DNA from: CAVVIH01 sp963748295
Lineage (GTDB): Bacteria > Acidobacteriota > Vicinamibacteria > Vicinamibacterales > 2-12-FULL-66-21
Length of the DNA: 64,000 nucleotides
Reading direction: 5' to 3'
Assembly (NCBI GenBank): GCA_963748295.1
Contig: CAVVIH010000006.1
Span: 1,674,001-1,738,000 of the forward strand
Below the pieces are notes generated by a model. That model had not been told where the DNA came from. It did no database searches and saw nothing but the letters and a program-made list of their open reading frames with translations. Within the stretch, counting starts at the first letter, position 1. Each line of letters starts with the position of its first letter. The position numbers and the translations under genes were made by a program. Below, piece after piece: positions 46,960 through 56,874 of the stretch.

Positions 46960-48258
46960 ATGACGGTGGGTAACTTCGATCGTGTGCTGTCGACGCGTTC
47001 GCTTGGCGTGGTGCTGCTGTGTGCGTGGGCCGTTGCAGGCTGCCGCGGCGTCCACCGGGACGGTCCGCAGCCGCCGACACCAGCGGCACCGAGTGCGGAC
47101 CAAGCGCAGTTGGAGCGCCTTCGCGCCGGATCGATGCTCACCTGGCGGGGCGAGGACCAACGCATCGGTTATGCGAACATGGACAAGCTCGCACCCACCA
47201 ATCTGGTGCGCCGAGGCACGCAGACGTCGCAGCTGCCCGAAGCGCGCCAGGATTTCTCGACGTTCCGATATACCGTCAAAGGGACGACCCACGACCTCGA
47301 CCACTTCATGACCACGCTCAACGTGGTCGGCTTGCTCGTCATCACCGACGGGCGCATCGTCCTCGAACGCTACGCGCGCGGCCACACCGCGGAGACGCGA
47401 TGGGAGTCGTGGTCCGTCGCCAAGTCAGTCACGTCGCTGCTGTTCGGCGCCGCGATCCGTGATGGCCGCATCGCCACCCTCGATGACGAGGTCAGCAAGT
47501 ACATCCCCTCGCTTGCAGGGACGTCGTACGACGGTGTCACGCTCAGGCATCTGCTGCAGATGTCCTCCGGCGTGGCCTGGAACGGCAATATGGCGGACCC
47601 GGAGTCAGACGTGGCGCAGTTGCCGCGCTTGAACAAGGAAGGCGGTCTCGCCGCGCAGACGGCTTACATGGGCAGCAAGCCGCGCAAAGCCGCACCCGGG
47701 ACGGTCTTCAACTACAACACCGCCGAGGCCGACATCACTGCGGCGGTGTTGCACGCGGCCACCGGACGGACGCTGTCCGACTACCTGTCCGAAAAGATCT
47801 GGCAGCCGTTCGGGATGCAGTCGGACGGCTACTGGATGACGATGGGCACGAGCGGCCTGGAGCGGGCCGGATGCTGCCTGAGCGCCACGCTGCGCGACTA
47901 CGGCCGTCTTGGGCTGGTGGCGTTACGAGACGGCGTCGCGCCCGACGGCCGCCGGTTGTTGCCAGAAGGATGGATCGCGGAATCCACCCGACCGTCGCCC
48001 GCCAGCAAAGGTTACGGCTATTACTGGTGGCTGCGGCGAAACGGCGGCTACTTCGCGAGCGGCAGTTTTGGCCAGCACATCGAGATCGCACCGGGGCGTC
48101 GCACGGTGGTGGCGATTCAGAGTTATTGGCCCGAGGCCTACAACGACGAGTTGCTCGAACACAACGACACCGTCGTGGAGGCGCTAATCGCTTTTGCCAG
48201 CGGGCTCCGCGTCCCACAGCTTGCTCACGATCCGCCAGCGACCGGTGTCCTTCAGTAG
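46960..48258 (+). CDS. serine hydrolase, beta-lactamase/6-aminohexanoate-dimer-hydrolase family, lipoprotein
   Basis: A 432-residue protein with a lipoprotein signal whose lipobox is AVAGC (C28). The SxxK pair is S152-V-A-K155 (WSVAKSVTSLLFG), followed by VTLRHLLQMSSGVAWN, a Y-containing loop in FNYNTAEADITAAV, and a C-terminal GQHIEIAPGRRTVV strand in place of the KTG box. These match the class C-like esterase/amidase family. The true substrate is unknown; esters and amides are both possible. The 3' end overlaps the oppositely oriented NTF2-like gene by 75 bases, so the last 25 residues may be an extension. Confidence 0.87.
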   Translation: MTVGNFDRVLSTRSLGVVLLCAWAVAGCRGVHRDGPQPPTPAAPSADQAQLERLRAGSMLTWRGEDQRIGYANMDKLAPTNLVRRGTQTSQLPEARQDFSTFRYTVKGTTHDLDHFMTTLNVVGLLVITDGRIVLERYARGHTAETRWESWSVAKSVTSLLFGAAIRDGRIATLDDEVSKYIPSLAGTSYDGVTLRHLLQMSSGVAWNGNMADPESDVAQLPRLNKEGGLAAQTAYMGSKPRKAAPGTVFNYNTAEADITAAVLHAATGRTLSDYLSEKIWQPFGMQSDGYWMTMGTSGLERAGCCLSATLRDYGRLGLVALRDGVAPDGRRLLPEGWIAESTRPSPASKGYGYYWWLRRNGGYFASGSFGQHIEIAPGRRTVVAIQSYWPEAYNDELLEHNDTVVEALIAFASGLRVPQLAHDPPATGVLQ

Positions 48259-48570
48259 ATGGAAGTAGTCGATCACGCTGCCTTCGTGGCTCGTTTCCCG
48301 GACCGTCGCGGTAGCCACTCTCCCGGTCACGGCTATCGCCAGAATCGAGCAGTCGAACACCTCTCCGGTCTCCGCCGGGGCCGGGTTCGTAGTGACCCAG
48401 TCGTACAAGGCTTCGATCGGGGCCGCGATCATGTCGTCGCCGAGATAGCCGCACAATATCGCCTGCTGATGAAAACCCTCTTTGAGGGCGTCGGCCTTGT
48501 GCGTTCGCATCCCTTCGACGTAGTGCTGCACTGCCTCACGAATCCCGCGTTCTTCCGTTGACACAGCCAT
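48184..48570 (-). CDS. NTF2-like/putative lumazine-binding protein
   Basis: A 128-residue protein with the cone-shaped NTF2-like pattern: an N-terminal helix (EERGIREAVQHYVEGMRTH), a second helix with FHQQAILCGY, then four strands ending IDYFHLLKDTGRWRIVSKLW. This C-terminal sequence is characteristic of the putative lumazine-binding (Lumazine_bd_2) group. No clear catalytic residues. It converges on the serine hydrolase with a 75-base overlap and lies 18 bases downstream of the kinase gene on the same strand. Function not known. Confidence 0.83.
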   Translation of the reverse strand: MAVSTEERGIREAVQHYVEGMRTHKADALKEGFHQQAILCGYLGDDMIAAPIEALYDWVTTNPAPAETGEVFDCSILAIAVTGRVATATVRETSHEGSVIDYFHLLKDTGRWRIVSKLWDAEPAGKSD

Positions 48571-48588
48571 GGAGCTCCCTTGCTTCGT

Positions 48589-50915
48589 TTACGAGGGGTT
48601 CATTGCGGGCAGGTTCATTCTCCGCAACAGATCCTTCAGTCTGGGGTCGCTGCCGAGCCGGTTGAGCGGATCGTCCGCGGCGGCCCCGGCAATCTCCCCT
48701 TGCAGAAACACCATCTCGCCGTTTCGCTCGTCGAACGCCGTCTCCAGCCATTCGATCGCTTTCTCAGTCTCTCCGAGTCGGCTATACACACGCGCCAGGC
48801 AGATCGCGGGCACGTATTGGCGGCGTCGCATCTCGAGGAGTCGATCGAGAATGATCGTGGCGTCTTCCCTTCTCGCCGCCAGGCCGTAGGCCGACGCCAG
48901 GTCGGCCATGACAATAGGATGGCCACCGAGCGATACCGCGCGTTTCAATTCCTCGACGGCGTCTGCATACCGGCCCTCGGCCAGGCGAATCGCGCCCTTC
49001 AGCCAATAGGCGCCGTAGAAATCAGGCTCGATCTCGATCATCTTCCCGGCTTGGTCCAACGCTCCATCTGGACGACCTGTCGAGAAGTAGGTCCAGCCGA
49101 CGTTCATGTTGATGAGCGGCGAGAGCGGATCGATTTCGAGCGCGCGCCGAGCCCGGTCGAGCGCTTCGTCGGTGCGTCCTTCGAACGCGAGAAACAAGGC
49201 GTAGTATGAGAGCGCCTCGGCATTGTTCGAATTCTGGGCTATCGACTGTCTGAAGGCCTGCTCGGCCCTCTCCCATTCCCAGTCGTAGAAGAACGTGACC
49301 ATCGCCAACGAGAGGTGGGCGTCCGCCAGAGTCCGGTCGACTTCCAGGGCTTTGTGCGTGGCCGCCTTGCATTGCGGAACGGTTTGCCCGGCAGGAAGCA
49401 GTCCGAAAAACCAGAGACAGCCGTAGCAGGCGGCCATTCCAGCGTGCGCCGGCGCATGGTCCGGCTGCATGTCGATTGCCCGCTGAAAGAACTCGATCGC
49501 CCGCGTCCATCCCTCAGCGGAGTACTTGTACGAGTAGTGGCGCCCTTTCAAGAACAACTCGTGGACCGCGGCATCGTCGGTGTAGCGCTTCAACAGCGCC
49601 GCTTTCTCGTCGCCGAACAGCATCACCTTCAAGGCGCCGACGACCGCCAGCGCGATCTCGTCCTGGATGTCGAAGATGTCGCGCATCTCGCGGTCATATC
49701 TGTCCGACCAGAGATGAAAGCCGTCCGACGCGTTGACCAGCTGAACCGAGATTCGCAACCGGGTGCCCGAACGCCTGACGCTGCCTTCCAGGATGTGGTT
49801 GACGCTCAATCTGGCGCCGATCTCGCTGGCGTTCACGCTCTTGCCTTTGAACGAAAACGCCGACGTGCGCGCGGCCACTTTCAGGTCGTCGATCTTCGAC
49901 AGGGCATTCAAGAGCTCCTCGGCCAGGCCGTCACAGAAGTGCTCGTTGTCGGCGTCCGCGCTCATGTTGGTGAACGGCAGGACGGCGATCGAGTGTCGGC
50001 TTCCCGACCGGTCTGGCGTCGCCTCGAAAGCGACCGATTCGGTGCGGCGGTCCAGGTTGTCCTGAAAGTCTGCCTCCTGTCTGAATGCTCTGAGGTCGCG
50101 CAGCAAGTCCTTGGCCGAGCGATAGCGATGCCGTGTGTCCTTCTGCAACGTCCTGCTGACGATATCTGCGAGTGCCGCCGGGACTTCCGTCAGTCGTCGC
50201 GGCTCTCTGGTCAACACTGCCGCCAGCGCGTCGCTGACCGTGTCTCCCGCAAACGGGGACTGGCCCGATAGCATGTGATGCATCACCGCACCGAGGCTGA
50301 AGATGTCGGTCTGGTGGTCGACGCGCAGCCCGCAAAGCTGTTCGGGCGACATGAACTGCGGCGTGCCGATGAGCATGCCGGCGTGGGTCTCGCGACTGAA
50401 GGGGCGTCCTGGTGTCGCCGCTGGAGTCGGTCGGGGCGGACAGTTTGGCGATACCGAAGTCGAGGAGCTTGGCCAGACCGTTCGAGCGGACCATCACATT
50501 GTCGGGTTTGATATCGCGATGCACGATCCCCGCAGCATGTGCGTCATCCAGGGCCGAGGCAACTTGAATGGCGACGTCGAGAACGAACCGGTAATCGAGC
50601 GGCTGTGCTTGCGCGAGCTCGGTCAGTGTCTTCCCGTCGATGAACTCGGTGGCGATGAAGTGCGTGCCGTTGGACTCGCCGATCTCGTAAATGGTGAGGA
50701 TGTTCGGATGATTCAATGCCGACGCCGACCGAGCCTCGCGAACGAAACGCTCCATTCGGTCGCTGTCGTCGGCGAATTCAGACGGCAGGATCTTGAGGGC
50801 GACGTTGCGGCCAAGCGCCGTATCCTGCACCAGATACACCTCGCCCATCCCGCCTTTGCCGATTGGCGCCAGGATCTCTATGCTTGATGACGGTGTTCGC
50901 TGCAAGCGGCTGCAT
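48589..50915 (-). CDS. Ser/Thr protein kinase with TolB-like and TPR C-terminal region (frameshifts near 50400 and perhaps 50880)
   Basis: About 775 residues. The kinase domain has IGKGGMGEVYLVQDTALG, VALKIL lysine, GIVHRDIKPDNVMV and LLDFGIAKL in one frame; the rest, from IGTPQFMSPEQLCGL, is in another. After the kinase there is a TolB-like segment, SIAVLPFTNMSADADNEHFC followed by DGLAEELLNALSK, then about seven TPR-like units (GWTRAIEFFQRAID, AEALSYYALFLAFEGRTDEA, GRYADAVEELKRAV). This architecture is common in Acidobacteriota. The start is uncertain: an ATG at 50915 gives a plausible beginning only with a two-base indel near 50880, and the upstream frame stays open to 51100. Substrates unknown. 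Confidence 0.82.
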
Positions 50916-51136
50916 GTGTCACGGCCGGGAGGTCGGTCCTGGGTCGATCCAGCCGACGCCGCCGTCAAGGGCGCGCTGTGATCCTGATCAGTATTCCGGC
51001 GCCGGGTGTCTGGAGGCCCGCCACGATTGTCCTGACCTCTGGCGCTCGCCGGCGGCATCGCCTGCTGAGGGTGCCGGCGCGTCGCGCCCCTGGGCATCAC
51101 GCCCGCTGAAGCGCCGATGAGTCGTCCACGGATTGA

Positions 51137-51344
51137 TCAGACGGCGACCCAGGTGTCGACCTTCGTCAGGTTCGAGTTCAGCGAGCACTCGGGCCGGGCA
51201 CAGACGAAGCACCGCGGCCCCCAGCTGCGATTCGCCGATCTTGCGCTGAATCTTGGTCTGCGGCTGGTGACACGCCGGGCATTCATTGATGAACCGCTGG
51301 GCGTGCCGAAAGCTTGGAGTTCCACATGAGGCGCACAGTATCAC
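51137..51344 (-). CDS. small zinc-ribbon-like protein (frameshift near 51225)
   Basis: Joining two frames gives a protein of about 68 residues with three cysteine pairs: CASCGTP near the start, CPACHQPQ, and CFVCARPEC, ending in NLTKVDTWVAV. The switch lies in a run of five G on the coding strand (about 51223-51227), a typical place for a one-base error. Such Cx2C pairs suggest a structural zinc or iron site. It lies upstream of the TPR kinase on the same strand. I do not know the family, and it may instead be a degraded fragment. Confidence 0.45.
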
Positions 51345-51712
51345 GGTGTCCTCGAGCCGACTGCGCTCTTCTGCACACCGAGTGAATCCCGAGACCCGGC
51401 CCCTACTCCGTTCTCAGCCCCTCGTCAGCCTTCCCCCTCACGACTGCGCGGATCAAGTCCGTCTGCAGCCGACTATCGCCAAACAGGCAGGAATACCGGA
51501 CTCGAGGCATTCGCGTGTCTGTTGGGCGTCGGCGGTCGTCGCCTGGACGGCGAGCAAAATACAGATCTACGACGCAGACTTCGGTTCTGCCGGCACTCGG
51601 ACAATCGAGACCGTCTGAAGCGCCACCTCAGCGAAAGTCTCCGGATTCATTCGGGCTCAGACCTTGCACCGGCTCGGTGGTTTCGACACGTCGAGGGAGC
51701 CAAAGAGCCGCC
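51345..51712. other. intergenic stretch without recognised gene
   Basis: No family-like protein, RNA gene or clear promoter pair was seen on either strand in this 368-base region. It separates the minus-strand small zinc protein from the plus-strand radical oxidase and should contain promoters for both. Confidence 0.4.
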
Positions 51713-54700
51713 ATGTGCACATTCGACAGCGCTCGACCCACCGTCGACAGCGCTCGACCCACCGTCAAGCGGTGGCTGGCTGCGGGAGCGATCGCGCTGG
51801 CGATTGCAGTCGCGCTGCAGTCGCCGACGGTGGTTGCGCAGGCGGCCGTGCAGGGGCAGTGGCGGACGCTGCCCTATGTGATGCCGATCAACCCGTCCAC
51901 CTCGCGCTCACGTACACGGGAAGGTGTTGATCGTGGCGGGCTCGGGCAACGTCGCGAGTGAGACGAACTTCCAGGCGGCGGTCTGGGATCCGGAGGAACA
52001 CAGTCGTGACGCAACCGGTCGGATGGGACATGTTCTGCAACGGGATGGTGGCGTTGCCGGACGGACGGGTCTTCATCAACGGCGGCAACCTGAAGTACGA
52101 CCCGTTCTGGGGCGAACCGCGCAACGCCGTCTTCGACCCGGCGACCGGCACATTCACCGACGTGCAGAACATGGCGCACGGCCGCTGGTATCCGACGGTG
52201 ACCGCTCGGCGACGGCCGCGTGATGACGTTTTCCGGCTTGAAAGAGACCGGCGGCACGAACACGGCGGTCGAGATCTACACGCCGGCGTCGGGATGGAGC
52301 CCGGAGTATCGCGGCGGGCTGGACGCCGCCGCTGTATCCCCGCATGCACCTGATCACGGACGGCCGCGTCTTCTATGCGGGTCGCGCCGCGGCTCGAGGT
52401 TCTTCGATCCGGCGACGAAGACGTGGTCGGCGGTCGTCGCCACGATGAACTACGGCGGCTCGCGGACCTACGGCACGTCGGTCCTGCTGCCGTTGACGCC
52501 CGGCGAACGGGTACAGGCCGCGCGTCATGATCTTCGGCGGCGGCAACCCGGCCACGGCGACCACGGAGATCATCGACATCTCCGCGGCCGACGCCGCAGT
52601 GGCAGTACGGCCCGTCGATGTCGCAGCCGCGGATCGAGATGAACGCGACGATCCTGCCGAACGGCAAAGTGCTGGCGATGGGCGGATCGGTGAACGACGA
52701 GGACGCGGCAACCGCGAGCTTGAACGCGGATCTGTACGACCCGACGACGAACACGTTCAGCTCGGCGGGCGCGAACGCGTATCCGCGCCTGTATCATTCC
52801 GGGTCGCTGCTCCTGCCGGATGCGACCGTGATGCTGGTCGGCGGAAACCCGACGCGCGGCAGTTACGAGCGGCAGATCGAGATCTACTCGCCCGCGTATC
52901 TGTTCAACGCGGACGGCACCCGGCCGCGCGGCCGGCGATCACCGGCGTCACCCCGGCGCGTTCGGCTACGGCCAACGTTCCAGGTCCAGACACCCGATGC
53001 GGCGAACATCGCGTCGGTCGTCCTGGTTCGGCCCGGGCGCCCCGACGCACGCGTTCGACATGGACCAGCGGCTGGTCGGGTTGTCGTTTACGGCGGGCAG
53101 CGGCGTGCTGAACGTGACGGCGCCGCCGAACGGCAACATCGCGCCTCCGGGCTATTACATGCTGTTCGTCCTGAATGCGGCGGGCGTGCCGTCGGTCGCG
53201 ACGGTTCGTGCAGCTCTCGGCGTCGATCACGAATCAGCCGCCGACCGCGACGATCAACAGCCCGGCGACGAATGTCACGGCGCCCAGGAGGGCTCCGTGT
53301 CCTTCTCTGGGAGCGGAAGCGATCCGGATGGAACCATCAGCGCATATGCCTGGACGTTCCCGGGCGGCAGTCCCGCTTCGAGCTCGGTGGCAATGCCTGG
53401 CAACGTCGTCTACTCGACGCCTGGCACCTACACGGCCTCGCTCACGGTGACCGACAACGGCGGACTCACGAGCACGGGTCCTGCGACGCGCACGATCACG
53501 GTGGCCAATCCACCGCCGCCGGACCTGGTTCCGCCGACGGTCTCCATGACCGCGCCGGCTCCCAACGCGACGGTTTCCGGCAGCGTCACGGTCAGCGCCA
53601 CCGCCAGCGACAACGTCGGCGTCGTGGGGGTGCAGTTCCTGCTCGGCGGTGTGCCGCTCGGCGCCGAAGACACGGTGGCGCCTTACAGCATCACCTGGAA
53701 TTCCACCAGCGTGGCCAATGGCGGGCCGTATCAGTTGTCGGCCCGAGCGCGGGACGCGGCCAATTCGACGACCGCGACGGCCGTCAGCGTCACGGTCAAC
53801 AACACGAATCTCGGGCTGGTGGCCGCCTACGGTTTCAACGAAGGGACCGGGACCGCGCTGCTCGATCAGACCGGCACGGGGCATACCGGCAGCGATTGCA
53901 GGGCCCACGTGGACGGCGCAAGGGCGGTTCGGCAGCGCGCTGACCTTTGACGGTGTGAACGATTGGGTGACCGTCAACGACGCCAATGATCTGGATTTCA
54001 CGACCGGCCTGACCGTGGAGGCCTGGGTGTTTCCGACCGCATCGGGGGGCGGGTCGTGGCGCAACGTGGTGATCAAAGAGCGGGCGGGGGGCGAGGTGTA
54101 CAACCTCTATGCCAACACCGACAGCAACGCGCCGGGGATGTATGTCGTGCCGGTGTCGGCGCGCCAACCAGCCGTTCGATGCGCGCGCCACTGCCGCGCT
54201 CGCCCTCAACACGTGGACCCATCTCGCCGCGACCTACGACGGGACCACGCTGCGCCTGTATGTCAACGGCGCGCTGGCGGGGAGCCGGGCCGTCGCGAGC
54301 CCGCTGGTGACCTCGACCGGTGTGCTCCGCCTCGGCGGCAACAGCGTGTGGGGCGAGTCCTTCGCCGGGCGCATCGACGAAGTCCGCCTCTACAACCGGG
54401 CGCTCACCGTTGCCGAGATTCAAGCTGACATGGCGGCGCTGATCGGGACGGACACGACACCGCCAATCCGCTCGACTGGTCAACCCAGCGGGACACTTCC
54501 CGCGGGGACAACGCAGACCACATTGAGCCTGAGCACCAACGAGAGCGCCACGTGCAAGTACGCCCCTACCGCAGGCGTCGCCTACGCGTCGATGCCCAAC
54601 ACGTTTACAACGACCGGCGGCACCAATCACAGCACCGCAGTAACCGGGCTCGCCAACGGGGGCAGCTACACCTATTACGTGCGGTGTCGAGACGGGAGCG

Positions 54701-55690
54701 GCGAACACCAATCCGGACGATTTCACGATTGCGTTCGCGGTGGCCAATCCACCGCCGCCGGACCTGGTTCCGCCGACGGTCTCCATGACCGCGCCGGCTC
54801 CCAACGCGACGGTTTCCGGCAGCGTCACGGTCAGCGCCACCGCCAGCGACAACGTCGGCGTCGTGGGGGTGCAGTTCCTGCTCGGCGGTGTGCCGCTCGG
54901 CGCCGAAGACACGGTGGCGCCTTACAGCATCACCTGGAATTCCACCAGCGTGGCCAATGGCGGGCCGTATCAGTTGTCGGCCCGAGCGCGGGACGCGGCC
55001 AATTCGACGACCGCGACGGCCGTCAGCGTCACGGTCAACAACACGAATCTCGGGCTGGTGGCCGCCTACGGTTTCAACGAAGGGACCGGGACCGCGCTGC
55101 TCGATCAGACCGGCACGGGGCATACCGGCACGATTGCAGGGCCCACGTGGACGGCGCAAGGGCGGTTCGGCAGCGCGCTGACCTTTGACGGTGTGAACGA
55201 TTGGGTGACCGTCAACGACGCCAATGATCTGGATTTCACGACCGGCCTGACCGTGGAGGCCTGGGTGTTTCCGACCGCATCGGGGGGCGGGTCGTGGCGC
55301 AACGTGGTGATCAAAGAGCGGGCGGGGGGCGAGGTGTACAACCTCTATGCCAACACCGACAGCAACGCGCCGGGGATGTATGTCGTGCCGGTGTCGGCGC
55401 CCAACCAGCCGTTCGATGCGCGCGCCACTGCCGCGCTCGCCCTCAACACGTGGACCCATCTCGCCGCGACCTACGACGGGACCACGCTGCGCCTGTATGT
55501 CAACGGCGCGCTGGCGGGGAGCCGGGCCGTCGCGAGCCCGCTGGTGACCTCGACCGGTGTGCTCCGCCTCGGCGGCAACAGCGTGTGGGGCGAGTCCTTC
55601 GCCGGGCGCATCGACGAAGTCCGCCTCTACAACCGGGCGCTCACCGTTGCCGAGATTCAAGCTGACATGAACGCCCCTATACAACCCTGA
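51713..55690 (+). CDS. secreted galactose/glyoxal-oxidase-like copper radical oxidase with Ig and duplicated LamG modules (many frameshifts)
   Basis: About 1,325 residues once joined. After a signal segment (RWLAAGAIALAIAVALQSPT) comes a Kelch-type propeller: WDMFCNGMVALPDGRVFING (the cysteine that cross-links in this family), HGRWYPTVTA (tyrosine), MSQPRIEMNATILPNGKVLA, and YPRLYHSGSLLLPDATVMLV (second tyrosine and histidine). A DUF1929-like domain follows, with THAFDMDQRLVGLSFTAGS and PPGYYMLFVLNAAGVPSVA. Then come a PKD-like domain, an Ig-like domain and a LamG domain; after a linker domain the Ig-LamG pair is repeated exactly. At least twelve frame changes fall between 51.9 and 54.7 kb. 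By family it would oxidise alcohols or aldehydes to make H2O2 outside the cell, with LamG parts binding glycans. Confidence 0.72.
51725..51766 (+). repeat. 21-bp direct tandem duplication at the start of the radical oxidase
   Basis: Two exact adjacent 21-base units encode DSARPTV twice near the N-terminus, before the signal segment. The reading frame is kept. Confidence 0.85.
53501..54432 (+). repeat. 930-bp repeat, copy 1 (Ig-like plus LamG module)
   Basis: This stretch matches 54740-55669 apart from two extra G bases, at about 53892 and 54162, which put copy 1 out of frame twice. I compared the copies line by line and saw no other difference. Confidence 0.9.
54740..55669 (+). repeat. 930-bp repeat, copy 2 (Ig-like plus LamG module, intact frame)
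   Basis: Copy 2 reads through without interruption: VSMTAPAPNATVSGSVTVSA (Ig-like) then LVAAYGFNEGTGTALLDQTG to GRIDEVRLYNRALTVAEIQ (LamG). A 307-base unique linker domain separates it from copy 1. Identity at DNA level implies a very recent duplication or an assembly effect. Confidence 0.9.
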
Positions 55691-55725
55691 AGGATCGTCA
55701 CGTCGTTGCCACCTGTGAGCCAGAT

Positions 55726-56874
55726 ATGACTGTTTCGCGCCGACAACTGCTTCGAGGAATGGGAACCGGCATTCTCGGTGCTTCGGTCGCACCCTGGGTC
55801 ACCGGCATCCCCACGATCGCATCCGCGTCGCGCTCGCCAACGGAGAGCAGCGGTCTGGACCGACTGATTCGCCTGCACCGCAATGAAAACCCGTACGGCG
55901 CCTCGCGTGAGGTCATCGCGGGTATGCGGGAGGCCTTGGCGCACAGCGAGCCGGACGAAGCCAGGGAACAGCTCCGCAAAGCGATCGCGGCACGGCATCG
56001 GGTCCCGGCGGATCACGTCGTGGTGAGCGGTGGATCGAGCGAGATTCTCCGCGCCGCCGCCAACGCGCAGTTGCGATCGCGTGGCAAGCTCGTGGCGTCA
56101 TCGCCAACCTCCGAATGGTTCGCGAAGAGTTGCGACCGCCAACGCACCCAGATTGTCACTGTCCCGCTGACCAAGGACTACGCGCATGACTTGGACGCGA
56201 TGCTGGCCAGCAGTGGTTCCGGTCCGACGCTGGTGTATGTCTGCAATCCGAACAATCCGACGGGCACATTGACGCGCCAGCAGGATCTCGAAGCGTTCGT
56301 GCGCAAGCTGCCCCAGACGACGCGTGTCCTCATCGACGAGGCCTACCATCATTACGTCAGTCCGTCAGCGGGCTACGGGTCGTGGCTCGATCGTTGGCAG
56401 GCTGATCAACGCGTCGTCGTGACCCGCAGCTTCTCCAAGATTCACGGGTTGGCGGGCTTGCGGATCGGGTACACGGTCGCGGTGCCGGAAACGGCCCGTC
56501 TGCTTCGACTCCACGATCTCGAGGACAGCGTGAACGCGGTCTCGGCCATAGCAGCCCGGATCGCGCTCAACGACGACGAGCACGTTCGAACCAGCCTGGC
56601 TCGCAATGAGAACGACCGGCAGGAGTTCTTCAACGAGGCGAACGCGCGGATGCTGCGTGTGATCGATTCCCAGACGAATTTCGTCATGGTGAACAGCGGC
56701 CGACCGGCGGAGCCAATCGTCGAGCACTTCCGAAAGCACAACGTCGTCCTGCCCCGGCCGTTTGCCGGCTTCGAACATTACATTCGCGTGTCCTTGGGCA
56801 CGCCGGAGGACATGCGACTCTTCTGGCGCGTCTGGGGTCTCTTGCCTGGAGGCGGACACGGAACGCATGGCTGA
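55726..56874 (+). CDS. Tat-exported HisC-like PLP aminotransferase
   Basis: A 382-residue intact aminotransferase of fold type I, class II. The cofactor sites are clear: SGGSSEILRA (101-110), NPNNPTG (174-180), D204 in VLIDEAYHHY, and the Schiff-base K238 in TRSFSKIHGLAGLRIGY; this is the histidinol-phosphate aminotransferase pattern. Unusually, it starts MTVSRRQLLRGMGTGILGAS, a twin-arginine signal with an A-x-A-like cleavage region (ASA) near residue 32, so the enzyme should fold with its cofactor and be exported. It is alone between the radical oxidase and a PadR gene. It is probably not the biosynthetic HisC; extracytoplasmic substrate unknown. Confidence 0.88.
   Translation: MTVSRRQLLRGMGTGILGASVAPWVTGIPTIASASRSPTESSGLDRLIRLHRNENPYGASREVIAGMREALAHSEPDEAREQLRKAIAARHRVPADHVVVSGGSSEILRAAANAQLRSRGKLVASSPTSEWFAKSCDRQRTQIVTVPLTKDYAHDLDAMLASSGSGPTLVYVCNPNNPTGTLTRQQDLEAFVRKLPQTTRVLIDEAYHHYVSPSAGYGSWLDRWQADQRVVVTRSFSKIHGLAGLRIGYTVAVPETARLLRLHDLEDSVNAVSAIAARIALNDDEHVRTSLARNENDRQEFFNEANARMLRVIDSQTNFVMVNSGRPAEPIVEHFRKHNVVLPRPFAGFEHYIRVSLGTPEDMRLFWRVWGLLPGGGHGTHG

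Noticed and set aside
51725..51766. CRISPR-like repeat
   Set aside because: Only two adjacent units without spacers, inside a coding sequence.
53501..55669. Insertion sequence or composite transposon
   Set aside because: The repeats are direct, encode Ig/LamG domains and contain no transposase or inverted ends; an internal gene duplication explains them.
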